A DNA stretch of 64,000 bases, from NCBI GenBank assembly GCA_010015745.1, contig ML978155.1:930001-994000 (forward strand). Direction: 5' to 3'. The position numbers and the translations under genes are program-made. Under the pieces are notes generated by a model. It had not been told where the DNA came from. It searched no databases and was given only the letters and a program-made list of their open reading frames with translations. Below are positions 23,697-36,691 of this stretch, in pieces. This stretch comes from Setomelanomma holmii (lineage: Eukaryota > Ascomycota > Dothideomycetes > Pleosporales > Phaeosphaeriaceae). The number at the start of each line of letters is the position of its first letter. Position 1 is the stretch's first letter.

Positions 23697-24773
23697 ATGT
23701 TTAGCAGGTTGATGCTATTATTACACCAGTGACGTGCTGACTATATTGACTAGACGGCTCGCGATTTCGATTGAGATGCAGATAAGCTTGTGGCTGTGGT
23801 GAACGTCGTCTGGTGGAGAGGTCACGAAGTCAATGATCGCAAGTCTGCAATATCGCGTTAGCATCGTCACTAGCCACAGCACAGCCACAGAAGCCACATA
23901 ATACGACGCCAAATATCCGTCACTGTGGGGCTTTCTGGGGTGTCATGCATGCAGCGCGAGCGTTCCGAGCACGAGGTTCCGAGCGATCAGCGTTGACGGC
24001 CTCAGGGCACAACCGCCATTGGTGCAGCAGCGCAGAGCATGACCGCGGCTCTGCGACTTGCTCCGTGTAGAGTCTGCTTGACACGAGCGCAATTGTGCCC
24101 TAATGCGCACGGATGAAACCGCGCGTCATTGTGGTGCTCTTTGCAAGCGGTTCATGCTGCGAACCTCTTCAAAATAGGAGATAATCTCGTTCCCATGGCG
24201 AGCGTGTGTCGACCAGCAGCAAGGGCGGCAATCCCAGATTTGATGATGTAGTTTCAAGAGGCATAGCAGGTAGCGAAATTTGCCCTGCCATCCACTGCTA
24301 GGTTCCGGCAGTGGTAGCTTGTCTAGCCCTGAAACCGACCCTTTCTCTGGTCAGGCAGTGGTAGCCCCCAGTGGCGTTGAAACAGCTGGGCATTGCGTTC
24401 GAGTGCACAACATGCAAGAACTGTGGACGTCGTTCGCTGACAACACACGCGCTTATATGGTGCCTGGCCTAGAAGCGTTCGACTTGCTGCGTCTTCTCCG
24501 TTGTCCGGTTCTTTAATCTTGTGAGACCCCTGCCAAGTACCACATCATCCTCCCGCAGCTCCACCGTCCGGGAAACGGCTTCGTTAATCGGCCTCGAGCA
24601 GCAGAGAGCCCGGGCGCACAGTCGGGCGCGCAATTCCTCGCGGCCTGTGGCTGTGTATTTGTTAAAAGTCACTGCTTGCCCGCCGTCGCGGCCGTCTTCA
24701 CGCATCGGCCTCACGTCGTCGCTAGCTGCACTCTTGGACGCGTCTGTGGCTGGAGTCTTCCGATACAGCCGCC
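23697..24773. other. Intergenic; promoters of CBP4 and the Skt5-like gene
   Basis: About 1.1 kb between divergent genes. It probably contains the missing first exon of CBP4 near its left side. Frames such as 24280-24516 show no motif. The 200 nt before the ATG at 24774 are C/T-rich, as often seen in fungal 5' leaders. Confidence 0.45.
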
Positions 24774-27700
24774 ATGGCATACCAGCAACAGCAATACGAC
24801 AGCTACCCACAGCGACCCCAGCAGCAGTTCTACGACCAAGGACATGCGCAACACGCCCAGCACCAGCAACACGCGGACTATAATGACCATTATGACGCGC
24901 AATACTATGATTACGGCTACGACCAGGGCAACTACAATGAGTGGAACGATGGATATTACGACCAGCAGGGCAGATGGGTGCAGGCACAACAGCAAGGAGG
25001 ATACCAGGATATGAACGCACCTCCAAGACAGCCACTACAAGGTCGGGGCCAGGGACGAAGAGCGCCACCGCAACCTCGCGGCCAATATGCGCAAGATGCA
25101 GCCTACAACGAGTATCCTCAGCAACGGCCTGCGCCACGACAGGACCCAAGAAGCAGGCCTGCAGGTCGTGGGGATGGACCACCGCAAAAACAGCAGCAGC
25201 CAGGACGCGGAGGACTAAGACCACCTGGTGAGTGAATAACAGGTCCAGTCGTTGAAGCGTCTGCGAAGGAGATCAAGGACTGACCAGATGCTGTAGGACT
25301 GGACCGCTCCATGCTTCAACCTGCGCCCATAAAAGCCTTACCCATGGACAATCCCTTTCCGACTTTTCCCTCGAAGAAAACGCAACAAGCGGCACCGACA
25401 GATGACGTGAATCAAGCCATGTCACGGATGAATATCAAAGATGGAAAGAATGGACCTGGCAGGCCACTTGCATCACCTCCACGGGGACAACAAATGCCGC
25501 CTCAAAATAGAGGACTGCAACAGCCTAGGCCCGATGGCACTGGGCGACAAGACTCAGGGCACTTCGAAGGACAAGGCTACGGCCAGCGAACTCCTCAAGG
25601 TCGCGCGCCTGCTGGTCGTGGGCCGCCTCCCATGAGCCTCGAGGGTATTCGAGCCCCACCACGACGTCCTTCAGATCCGAACTCACCCTCCAATCGAGCT
25701 TTTGGCCCGAACACCCAGCGGTCGGTGACGATGCCACAGACTCTGCCCAGTGCAGGACAAGGAAGCGGCTATGATGCCCATGAGCAATGGGTTGAACCAG
25801 GCGCCGCACCGGGATACCATGATGTATCGTCCGCAACATATGCGCCACCCCGGCCTTCAACTGCTGGTTCTGGTGCAGCACGGCAGAATGGCCCGCCTTC
25901 ACAGCCTCACCAAAGACCTCCAATGCCGCAAGCAGCCCCTTCACAGCCCCAGCAACATCGAGCACCTCCACAGCAAGCGTATCAACAGCCTGCTCAGCAG
26001 CCATATCAGCAGACATCTCAGCAACCATATCAGCAGCCACCACCTCACGCCGTACCACAGCAACAGCCCGAGGAGTTAGACGACTTCTACGACGACTATT
26101 ATGGGGGAGGCCATGACCGGAAGAGCATGGCCACCGACATAGACATGCCCAATTTTGATGCCATTCCAGACACTGCGAACAAGCATCGACGCGGCGACTC
26201 GATAGACAACCATCTTGTTCCAGCCAATCAGACCGGTCCCGCTCCAATACAGCATACTGTTAGTGCAACAGATACACATGCTCCTCCTCACGACTTCCAG
26301 CAACAAGCACAGCGAAGCCGGTCGCAGCCTGATTTGCACGCTCAGTACGACAATAACGTCCACGAGATGCCCGGAGATGCTCCACCCATGCCTGGGCCTC
26401 CGAGAGCAAACACAGGCTTTGATGGACACGCTGGTCTTCCTAGCGGTCCGAGAGTGCGTGGGCCACCATCGCGAGCAATCACCACGGACAATATGCAACG
26501 GCCACCGGTTCAGCCTTACCACCAAGGACAGCCACCAAATCTTGACCCTCGGTATGCCCGACAGCCACCGCCCGTGCAGCGAGGATACTCCGATGACACA
26601 ATCTATTCGGAGCCACCCCTAAACGCAATGAGATCCGGACCTTCGCCCATGGCACCGGGCAACCCTGTGCAACGACCGGGCACCGCAGGCCCTGCACCAG
26701 GACGGATTCCAAGTGATCCACTGGGTCGACGACCCGGTACTTCGCAACCAACTACCAATCCAGATGCCCTCCCAGCTCACCCAGCACCTTTTCGACCCGG
26801 CCTAGTGCAACAGGGCAGACAACAAGCTCCACCTTCACACGCATCTCCACCACAGAGCGTTCGTCCACCTCCCGTTCGACAGCACAACAGTGAGAATTCG
26901 CGTGCCAGTTACGAGAGCCAGCAGTCGAATGCAAGGAGACAGAGCCTTGCGCCACATCCAGTCACGTACGACGAGCTGAACCGCCTTCGGAACACACTAA
27001 GGTCAAATCCCAACGATAACGCCACCGGCTTGGTATTAGCAAAGAAGCTTGTGGAGGCGGCGAGCGTACTGTCCGACGAGGGTGGCACAGCTGATACCAG
27101 AGCGCGGAACAAGAATCGAGAGAAATTCATTCTTGAGGGTCACAAAGTCCTGAAGAAGCTGGTTGCCAACGGCTATCCGGATGCAATGTTTTACTTGGCC
27201 GACTGCTATGGCCAGGGCCTACTTGGCCTTCAAGTGGATACCAAGGAAGCTTTCAGTCTGTATCAATCGGCTGCCAAGGGCGGACATGCTGCAAGCGCCT
27301 ACAGAACAGCTGTGTGCTGTGAGATGGGGCACGAAGAAGGCGGTGGCACCAAGCGAGATCCTCTCAAAGCAGTACAATGGTATCGACGTGCGGCAGCTCT
27401 CGGCGATACCCCCGCGCTGTACAAGATGGGCATGATTCTTCTCAAGGGACTACTCGGGCAGCAAAAGAACTTCGGCGAAGCCATCAACATGCTCAAACGC
27501 GCCGCCGACCGTGCCGACAAAGACAACCCCCACGCCCTCCACGAACTCGCACTCATCTACGAAGCCAACAACGGCAACGAACGCGTCATCCAAGACGAAG
27601 CATACTCGCTCCAACTCTTCCACCAAGCCGCTGACCTAGGCTACAAGTTCTCGCAGTTCCGACTCGGCCAGGCATACGAGTACGGCTTACTTGGGTGCCC

Positions 27701-28158
27701 CATCGACGCACGCACAAGTATCGCGTGGTACACTAGAGCAGCAGCACAGGAGGAACATCAATCCGAGCTCGCTCTCTCGGGCTGGTATCTCACCGGCACA
27801 CAAGGCATGCTCGAGCAAAGCGACACCGAAGCATACCTGTGGGCACGCAAAGCCGCATGTGCGGAACCACCGTTACCCAAGGCGCTCTTCGCGATGGGGT
27901 ATTTCACCGAAGTGGGCATAGGGTGTCCGCGTAGCTTGGACGAGGCGAAGAGGTGGTATGGAAGGGCTGCTGGTAAGTCTCATTCCTGACTGTGTGAGAG
28001 AAGCAGCGAGACTAATAAGAATGTCAGCGTATAAATTCCCGAAAGCACAGGAACGGTTGGAAGAGTTGAAAAGGGGCGGGTCCAAAGTGCAGATGAAGCG
28101 CGAGCGTCTTAGTCGGACGAACCAGAAACAGCAGGAGGAGAATTGCACGGTTATGTGA
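24774..28158 (+). CDS. SKT5: Sel1-repeat chitin synthase activator, Skt5/Chs4-like
   Basis: Three exons, 24774-25227, 25297-27972 and 28028-28158, sum to 3261 nt, giving 1086 residues in phase. Residues 1 to about 560 are a Gln/Pro/Arg/Tyr-rich disordered region (MAYQQQQYDSYPQRPQQQFY). From about residue 630 a run of Sel1-type repeats begins (MFYLADCYGQGLLGLQVDTK, AYRTAVCCEMGHEEGGG, QWYRRAAALGDTPALYKMGM, LFHQAADLGYKFSQFRLGQA, WYLTGTQGMLEQSD, LFAMGYFTEVGIGCPRS). The last residues are CTVM, a CaaX prenylation box, which is diagnostic for Skt5: farnesylation helps recruit chitin synthase III (Chs3) to the bud neck or septum. The splice at 27973-28027 is what brings the CaaX into frame. A paralogous Sel1 protein without this role cannot be excluded, but the architecture fits well. 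Confidence 0.88.
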
Positions 28159-28676
28159 AATTCAAATGAATGATGAAGCATTTGGGTTGTGAGTAGGTGG
28201 CTAGATCTGTACATCTTTTCAATGTCGCACGCTGCTGGCTGGACCGCGTCAACGAGCCTTTAGGGCGATCATGATATCATGAACCCGGGTATTGCATTCC
28301 GACATGGCGTTGGGCAATGGGAGAGGCGTCTTCTAGGATTCAAGAGCGTGCACGCATGCCCCGATAATGACAAGTCGATAGCAGATGCGATGAAGATAAC
28401 GAGATCTCTATTATGGACTGGTATGTGTTCACCTCAATTGGGAGCAACTCGCTCGTTGACATATGACACTTGTCAATTTTGCCACTCATCTTATCCAGTT
28501 ATTTGAAGGGTATCCATAACACCAACTAGATGTACAGTAAGGACAAAGGGTCGGGCAAAGCGCCCGCTACAACGCGACAATCCCTAATCTCCTACCCACC
28601 ATACATCTGCCAACATTCGCTCAATTCACAAACTGAGCTCGCGTCACTTGAACCTTGTGCATAAAGCACAAGACTC
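28159..28676. other. Intergenic between convergent genes, nothing recognised
   Basis: A 500-nt gap between convergent 3' ends. Short frames only; presumably 3' UTRs. Confidence 0.5.
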
Positions 28677-29773
28677 TCAGCAACTACCTTCCAACGGACA
28701 AGGCGGTTGCGAGCCAATCTTCTTAGGTGGATTATAAATCTCCCATATATCCAGATCGACGTGAAATGGCTTATGCTTCTCGCGTGGTCCTGCGCCCTGT
28801 GGGAACAAGCCAGGTCCAAGCTCTGCAACGACTGTCTCGGGCTCTTCTTCCTTGGGCACGTTACTCGCATCAATAGTCACACCTGGAGGAGGGTAGTAGA
28901 CTGGGTACGGAGGATGTTCGAGATTGAAGGCCTTCTGCGCAATGATAGCAGTCGCTGTGACCTGCCAGGAATCTGCGTTGTACACGGCGTAATCCGTATT
29001 CCCGGAGCGAGCGAGTTCGTACACTGCTTGACCACCGCGTGCTTTGTCGCCGGCCCTGGGTGACGTGACGAGCTGGCTCATGTGCATGGTTTCGTGGAAG
29101 AATGTAGCGGACTGCGAGGCTGGATTGTTGTTGGTGTACCAATCTATCCACGACTTATTGAGACGAAGTTCGTCGATGTTCTTAAGCATAGTGTCGAGTG
29201 GAACTCTGAACTTCGGATCGAACCAGGGAGGGCAGAAAGTGATGTATCAGTTGTTCAAATACGCGTCTTCGGTCTCGTATGCTATCGTCGCATACGTGCT
29301 TGTCTTTTTGCAACTGAGAACCAGAAGCTGTCTTCATTGCAGTAGATCCAGAGATAAGCGTGTCCGTATTCGGACACTCCATCGTAGAGCTCACGAGAGC
29401 GCCGTGCGGTGTCTGGGATCCTATCAGTATGCTTTGTCTCCCGAGCCGACTCGAACCAACAGTTGTCCTGCTTACCTTGGATTTGTTTCTTGAAGTTGTA
29501 CCCTGAGAAATCCTTATACGTGGAACGTTCTCCCATGTACATGTCCATGGATTCCTGATAGTCGCTGTGTGGGACCCAAGATTGCAACGCGCCCGCATAA
29601 CGCCGTGAGTCTTCCCAGGCTCCATATACTGCATCCTTGTGGACTTGTGGGCACGCTTTGTAGATCTGCCACTGAAACATGTCTTTCTTATCTTGAGAAT
29701 TGGCTGGAACGGCCGTACTACCGATGATAAAGACGAGGATAGCCTGGAGAGCAGCTCCGAATGTGTAAGGCAT
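28677..29773 (-). CDS. Secreted HExxH metallopeptidase, aspzincin-like
   Basis: Start at 29773 (MPYTFGAALQAILVFIIGSTAVPANS), a clear signal peptide. Exon 1 ends near 29476 (KQIQ, GTAAGC donor), a second exon encodes RRSRELYDGVSEYGHAYLWIYC, and the last exon (about 29250-28677) begins YITFCPPWFDPKFRVPLDTM. The zinc site is ATFFHETMHMSQL (HExxH), followed after ~30 residues by GNTDYAVYNADSWQVTATAI. This corresponds to the G-T-x-D-Y...NAD block of aspzincins (M35, deuterolysin-like), in which the Asp is the third zinc ligand. Hence I infer an extracellular zinc endopeptidase. An alternative ATG further upstream (29827) would place the signal internally and is less likely. The exact edges of the middle exon are not fixed. 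The product is about 300 residues. Confidence 0.75.
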
Positions 29774-31678
29774 GGTGTTGGACAGAACAGCGTTTCTCGG
29801 GTCTCTTCGAGACAGGCATGGAATCATTCATGTTCATACTCAAGGCCGAAGACGATGAGCTATAATCTGTATCTCGTCTAGAGTCTTGCCTGTGCCAGCG
29901 TCGCAATCTCTATGCAGAAAGTAGCCCTTCACTTCTGCCCCAACATGACACTCGTAGTCTTCAAGACGACCGAAAGGCGAGTTGGCAGCGCGACTTTGCT
30001 CAGTCCTGGATCTGAATTGTTCTCCGATGCTCGACAATCATACTGTGAGACGATCGAAGCGCCGCGCGAAGCGTCCTAGCCCCCAGCTTCGAGGCACGGC
30101 CCTGGACGATTGCGACGTTTTTATATGAAGGTGGCGTAGTCGTGCCGAGCCTGAAATTGCAACAATTGGCCTTCGTGTGGCACGTTGTCTTGCTCAATCC
30201 TTTTCGCGTAGTTCTCTATTTAATTCCATCAAATGCTCTCTGGTAAGTCGAGGCTCCGGTTCCCAACAGACGATGGTGTTCAATATCGATAAGTACGCGG
30301 AAGGACGTAAACTGCGGCGAATATGCCAAGAACAACGATAAGAACTTTCCAATATTTGCTTCTAGGCAACCAGGAGCCCCGTCTTTCATCCTAGCGCTGC
30401 TCATAAGCGCTGAATCTTGGGCTCGATCGCGGCTTGGATGCCATGTTGGCGTTTCTACGGGAACACCAGGTATAGCGAGGACTTGCGAAAGTGCGGACGG
30501 CGTAGGTTTGGGTGCTACTGGGCCACGGCGATCTCTTGGTTCTCGACGCACTTTGCGAGACACGCTGGGTCCACCAAGCTCGCTTTGTATGGAGGAGGCA
30601 CACCTCATGCAGAGGTGGTGATGGTGCGAATGTTAGTGAAACGCTGGCAAATTCGCGAAGCTGGCGCAGGCGGAAGGGCCGGAGTATGAAGAACAGAGAC
30701 GAGTTTAGTATGGTACTGTTTCTATACGTGGATCGTTCAACTGATGGTCGTTATCCCGCTATATGAGGCACAGCTCCCACTAAAATCAGCAGCCTCTCGT
30801 AAGCGAGGTTCCGAGACAAGCACTTCTGTCAGACCCACCGCCCAAAGCCAAAGGCTTTGCTTTCAGCGATAAGTCTGGTTCTACCCCAAGCCGATACGTT
30901 GTCAATCTTCGATTCCGCGAATCGACCTAGGACGGCATGCGCAGCTGCTATGAGGGACAGTCTCACCGCGCCCCTCATAACGCACGGAGGAGGCACAGGC
31001 TGATGTCCCTAATTAACGAGCAAGCCAAAGCATCATGCGCGGCACCCTAGACGCCTGATGAGCCCCCGCGATGGGACGATTGGAAGGGATGAAAGGATCC
31101 AGAAAACGAAAGACCAGAAGCGCTCGGTCAGATCATGAATCCAGAGGTCATTGCTGGCCGTGGGCGGCGTTGAGGCAGTGCTAGTTTGCTTGTTCCATCC
31201 GTACTGATCACACCGTACATCCAATGGGTTAGGACGCGTGCGTTCAGCATTCGGTGGGGCTCGCCGTCATCATGGTTATTGCGACCCTTCTTCGTATACA
31301 GGTCCGATGAAGAGGCCATTCAAGCTGAAAGGGCTACCAATCTCAGGACACACCTTGCCACGGAAGCTAGCAGGTATGCTTGGAGAGATAGTATCGAGCT
31401 GATGACAGATCGAGCGACCCACCTGCCTTGTCGTAAATCGACCCGTTGCACGGGACGTCCTAATAATTCGGCGCTTGGATTGCTGAGCAGTCTTGCTTTT
31501 GCCAGTCAACAGTCCAAATCCGATCTTCCGGGACAGCTGTATAGCTCTCAGTCATGTCTTGAGCTGTCTTTGATCTGTCGCTCTGCCAGGAGGGCGGAAA
31601 CGGCTCTCAGAACTTCAGAGAAATTTAATCTTGCTTTGAGAGCAATGTTCCCGGTGTACCTAGTTGTGTTCGAAACCT
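29774..31678. other. Intergenic 1.9 kb, no gene supported
   Basis: Frames of up to 130 codons occur on the minus strand near 30216-30608, but none shows a family motif or a convincing start. The plus-strand frame 31186-31983 partly overlaps the receptor gene on the opposite strand and is judged a shadow. Confidence 0.5.
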
Positions 31679-33111
31679 TCATCTCCTTGTCTTCCAAACA
31701 GTTCTTTTCGTGTCGACCGATTGATATGCTGGTGTCATGTTTCTTTCAGAACCATTCAGCGTGTGATTGTCCTCATTGTTGCTTGCCGCGTCCGCTGCAG
31801 GCTTGTAATCGATGTCGTGCTCCAACATGTGGATTGTATCCAGCTCCACGTTGTTATTGCGTTGCTTCCGGCTACCCGAGATATTCGAGTTTTTCCCTTC
31901 GCCTGACATACCACTGGAACTGTTGCTTGAATACTTCGACGCTTGTCTTTGTCGATAGCGGGTGTAACATGGGCGAAGCATAGGTATGCTGGCGCAAAGG
32001 ACAGCAAGGTTTGGTTCAAACGCGGCGAGAAAGACTGTTATGGGCATTGTGGCGGTCAGATCGCCGCGGATGTCGACGTTAGTAACGTAATATAAGCGCA
32101 AAATAGCTGCGATGATACAACTACTGATGTTAGTGAAAGCATGCAAGGAACAACGCTGGTGTGATATGTACAGAATGCCAATGAGAAAGCATGCCGTGAC
32201 AGCGACCTTCTCTGTCTTGCGCATACTCAGATGCCATACAGCTGGCATCATTAATATGGACCCTTTCTATCAACATAAGGCTACGGTTGGACGTACTGTA
32301 GATTGGAAGTACCATGATCACAACATCTGTCAGGATGTTGGTGGTGATGATAGACTGGAACAGCTTGATCTGGTCTCCACATTTGCCGCCCGCAATGGTC
32401 AAGTTCCATTGGTATTCTACTGGTTTGCAGATGAAGACTACAGCCAGGGCATGAGCCAAAGCCCATATTGCAACGACGCCATACCTGCAGAAGTGAAGGT
32501 ATGAAGTCAGTATGTGTCCCATATTCAGTTCGTACATGGACCACTTACATGATCTTCACTGCCAATAGAGTCCGTACACTGATGAATACTCGTGTGTAGA
32601 AACATAGGATACTCGTTTTGATGATGCCGAGCGCAAGTAGGTAAAACAGTTGAAATGCGAAGGTCAACTGTAGAGCATTACAGGTCAGCTTTCGCTCAGG
32701 ACCCTGTCTGTAGCTTGGGGACCGACTGGCAGTATCACAGGTACGTTAACCATCACCTCCGTGATGGAATGTCCTGAACCGAGTCTGGAGACTAGAAGTC
32801 GGCTGAGTCAGTATCCAGAGGGCGTTCTTCCTAGCTCAGCTATGCTTACATGCACCCTGGATACCAAGCAGCGTATAACATAGAGGCTTATGATGAAAGT
32901 CAGCTCATATCTTCTCTCACTCGAGAGGATAGGTCATATCACCTACCAGCGAACAGACAATGAAGTAATCATCCAGCCCTATTCCAGTGCCCATGTACTT
33001 TCGCGCCACGAGCCGAGCCGCAACTGTAAGAAAGACAACGCAGCCAATGACGATGTTGATGATCAGATGCGACTGTACGTCAGAATGAACCGGGAAATCG
33101 ACGAAATTCAT
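31679..33111 (-). CDS. Fungal rhodopsin-domain integral membrane protein (PTH11-like receptor)
   Basis: A multi-exon gene starting at 33111 (MNFVDFPVHSDVQSHLIIN). Helix 1 is NIVIGCVVFLTVAARLVARK, followed by the family signature YMGTGIGLDDYFIVCSLVG (normally GxxDDxxi). Further exons give YGVVAIWALAHALAVVFICK, PVEYQWNLTIAGGKCGDQIK (with the W and C of the typical P.xxxW......C pattern), TTNILTDVVIMVLPIY|T and VWHLSMRKTEKVAVTACFLI, the conserved segment after helix 5. Two final helices precede a polar 100-residue Ser/Asn-rich tail. At least four introns are needed; the one after LPIY (GTACGT..CCAG) joins in phase. Such proteins are seven-helix plasma membrane proteins common in filamentous fungi, some acting as surface sensors, most uncharacterised. 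Exon edges around 32560-32900 are uncertain. Confidence 0.8.
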
Positions 33112-34520
33112 GGCGGCGGCACGGCGGGTATGGTTTGATTGAGATTGAGAGTCGTCCGCCAACAATCGTGTGGTCCTGAACACCGAGGGCGAGCCCGCTT
33201 GTTGTTATTTGGTGTCAAACGGCGATCTTTCTCCGTTGCGCGCGCTTTACATGGAAGCTGGATCGCGCATCTTATGGCTAGGTTTTAGGAATTGAGTAGG
33301 CTGGAGAAGTGGATCCTCGAACCTTGAGGGTGTCGACAGCAACGACTGACGCAGTAAACTACCTGGGTATTCTCAACGTCGCAGCCGGGGCCACAAGCTG
33401 CGCCTATAATGTCTTTCGTGACATCGCCAGTTCCGGACAGCCTTCCAGGAGCTACATGTGACATTCACAAATGTATGCTCCAATTGAAATCAGTTTCTCA
33501 GGCTCTACCTAGCATGTTGGTACATGGCTGGCCCTCTCCTCGGGTGCTGACTGTCCCTCGGCTGGCCCATTGCTGTCCACGAGAAAAGGAAGGATTTCGT
33601 GTTACCTTCGGGCCCGTCATATTGGCTATTTGGAACGAGCCCTTGTCCGAGGACGTCTGTTGGGTGTGGTAAAGGACGGCAAATGAGAGCAGAATTCAAG
33701 CGCGCGGTTGCCGTTTCCTTTCAGGTGCATCGCACTATCGGAGCGAACCAATAAGAGGCTCAGCTTGAGCGGAGCCGACTAGGGACGGCACGAAAATGTT
33801 AGGAAAGCATGGGGGTTCCGCAGGGCAGGGTCCCAGTCGTTAAATAATCAGTCTTCCCGATGTGAGCATGCGCATTCAGCTCAAACGCCAGACATTTCAT
33901 TTTTCTGGGCATGAAGTCCTCGATGACGCCCCTTACTTGCTTTTGCGTGTGAACACGATGCACAAAACCGTAGCTGGAAGGATCCCGAGTCATGGCGCCG
34001 CCTATTCTGCCAGACGCCTCACAGGAATATGCGCGTACGTGCACCCGACGGGGACTCGGTAACGAAGCCGGTTACAGCACGTCGCTTCGGGGTGACCCAT
34101 GTGAGTAGCATGGATGTCGAAACTACACGTTGCCGGGAGCTGTCACCGCCTGTTGGGGTTATTGATGCGGCGCGGACAAGAAGCATACGCAATGAGCAAT
34201 CCCTTGCAAACAGTCCAAAAGCTCTTATATAAATCACCGCGGCATCAAGGGAGAGGTGAATCAGACTCACTTAATTATCGTCGAGGATGAGACGAAAATG
34301 TAGGAGGGCGCAAAGGCTACTCAGCTGCCGATTAGCTTACCAGGCTTAAGCATGTCGCAATCAAGTCCAGCCAATCAGACCCTCATCAGATGCCTCTCGG
34401 ACTGACGAGAATTTGGCTAGATTCTAATTGCAACGGGCGATATTAACATCTTGGCTCCGCAGTTGCGATCTCGAAGTTCTGGAAATTTGCGTCTCGACGG
34501 TGTCTTCTACTCCCTCCAAA
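33112..34520. other. Divergent intergenic region between receptor and P450 genes
   Basis: About 1.4 kb between divergent starts, presumably with both promoters. No coding region recognised. Confidence 0.5.
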
Positions 34521-36691
34521 ATGGCCTCCTCGTGGGTCGTGGACGGTTTCGCAGCGACGATCACAACAGCCAGCATACTTCGGGTCCTGGCTTTGTGGGT
34601 CTCTTATCATCTCGTTCGTGCTGTATACAACATATCCCCATGGCATCCCTTGAGCCATGTACCAGGCCCAAAAATTGCAGCTGCGACCATTTTATACGAG
34701 TTCTGGTACGACTTCGTTCTTAGAGGGACTTACACCAGTGTGATACGACAGATGCACGGAACTTATGGTGAGAATGAAGCCTTCGCAGGTTTATTGGCCA
34801 AATCTGAAAGCAATTCACTAACGTTCACGGTCTCCCTGGTCTTCAGGTCCCCTTGTACGCATCAGTCCAAATGAATTGCATTGCAATGACGCAGCTTTTG
34901 TCGATGAGGTCTACGCATCTGCAGGCCGCAAACGCGACAAGCAAGCCCATTATCTGGGCGTGTTGGCTGGACCGACGACCAACTCTGCCTTCGGTACTAT
35001 CGACCATGATCTCCACCGAGTTCGTCGCAATGCGATGAACAAGTTCTTCTCACGTGCTCAGATCACAAGGCTCGAACCGGAGATGCTTAAGCTCACGAAG
35101 CTTCTCTGCGATAAGTTGTTGAGTACGCATATTTCACTTTATTACCATCTCGCATATTGGAGTAAGAGTTCGAGCAAACGTCCTAACGATGGCAATGGCC
35201 ATAATGGTGAAGCTTCTTTTTAAATGACTGAAATGCACCGATCTGGCATTTGATCCTGCAAGTGTCGTCATCTTCTTTCTTGTGGGCTCGTAGACAACTT
35301 GCTCCTGCGATGGTGAGCACTATGGAAGGAGAATGCTGAGACAAGTCCGTGCAGGAAACCCAACAAAAGGTCCGTTCAACGTCACCACAGCCTACAGCTG
35401 TTTTTCAAGCGATATGATCAGCACCTATTGCTTTGGAGAACCGTTGGGCTTCATAGAGCAAGTAAGTTTTCATGTCACCGTGATGGTAATTTCTTGTCCA
35501 CTGAAAGATTGATTCCATGTTGCAGGATGGCTGGGAACCCAACTTTCGAGAACCCATGAGTGCCTTCCTGAATACCTCCTATCTTTTCCGCTTCTTCCCG
35601 TGGGTACGAGGCCTCGTCAACGTAGCTCCTTTCCTCGCTCCGTATCTGAGCGGAGACATCGGCATCCTCATGAAAGAAATGTACATCAACACGCCGACAC
35701 GAATCCGCCAAGCCCGGGAAGATCACGAAGCTGGCATTATGCGTGAAAGGCCTAGCGTATTCACAGACATTCTGGCTTCGTCATTGCCAGAGCATGAGAA
35801 GACCGTTGATCGACTTTCGGGCGAAGGCTTCTCGCTTACGGGAGCGGGCACTGAGACTACTGCTGTAAGTCGTACACGATTCCTTGAGCAACCACTGTTT
35901 TCATGGATGCAATATGCGAGTGGAAGCTGACTAGCTTAACAACTAGTGGACTCTATCCGTCATCACCTTCTATGTCCTCTCTCAGCCAGACGTCCAAAGG
36001 AAGCTAGCTGTAGAGCTGAAAGATGTTGATCCCAGCAACATCTCATGGGCTGCACTCGAAAAGCTACCATATCTAAATGCCGTGGTCGCAGAGGGCTTAC
36101 GGTTGTCTTATGGCGTTTCATCAAGAACGCCGCGTGTACCTCATGAAGACCTTGTCTACCGGGGCGAAGTCAAAGGTCGAGGAAAGGTCGAACACGTCAT
36201 ACCAAAGGGGACGGCAATTGGCAGTAGGTAATATCCTCCCAGCCTTGAAGGAGCCCACATGTCGTCCTTGTTGAACTCGACTGACCCGAGAGTATAGTGT
36301 CGGCCGCAATCATGCATCACAACGAAGATGTCTTTCCGAATTCGGACACCTTCATCCCAGAGCGATGGCTAGACGAGCAGGGTTTACGGAGACCAAATAT
36401 GGACATGGGCCTTCTTTCATTCTCTAAGGGGAGTCGACAGTGTCTGGGGATTAAGTAAGTCATAATTTCTCATTACGTCCTGCAAATTTCATGTATAGCT
36501 GGCTAACCATTAATTCCCCATGTAGCCTTGCATATTGCGAGCTTTTCGTAAGCACTGCCGCTTTGGTGTTGCGAGTGTTTCCTCACATGAAGCTTCACGA
36601 GACAACTGTGGATGATGTCAGATACGACCATGATCTGATCACCGCGCAGGCAAAGAAGGGCAGTAAGGGTGTTCAAGTGGTGATGATCTGA
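34521..36691 (+). CDS. Cytochrome P450 monooxygenase
   Basis: Seven exons joined in phase. The start at 34521 (MASSWVVDGFAATITTASIL) provides an ER membrane anchor, then the proline-rich hinge PWHPLSHVPGPKIAAAT. Later landmarks: helix C region HRVRRNAMNKFFS; helix I GAGTETTAWTLSVITFYVL (AGxET); helix K AEGLRLSYGVSSRTPRV (ExxR); PERW in IPERWLDEQG; and the heme loop FSKGSRQCLGIN (FxxGxRxCxG) split by an intron after the codon start of Asn. The general look is that of fungal class II enzymes acting on small secondary metabolites (trichodiene-oxygenase-like), but the substrate is unknown. The intron between exons 2 and 3 (about 35116-35348) is ~230 nt, much longer than the ~50-70 nt of its neighbours. 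No lesions were found. The stop is at 36689-36691. Confidence 0.92.

Noticed and set aside
25525..26247. 240-codon minus-strand frame inside the Skt5-like gene
   Set aside because: It is the reverse shadow of a Gln/Pro-rich coding region; the sense frame has Sel1 repeats and a CaaX end.
31186..31983. 265-codon plus-strand frame as a gene
   Set aside because: It overlaps the antisense of the receptor gene, contains no family motif, and its start region shows no promoter-like or splice context. Judged a shadow frame.
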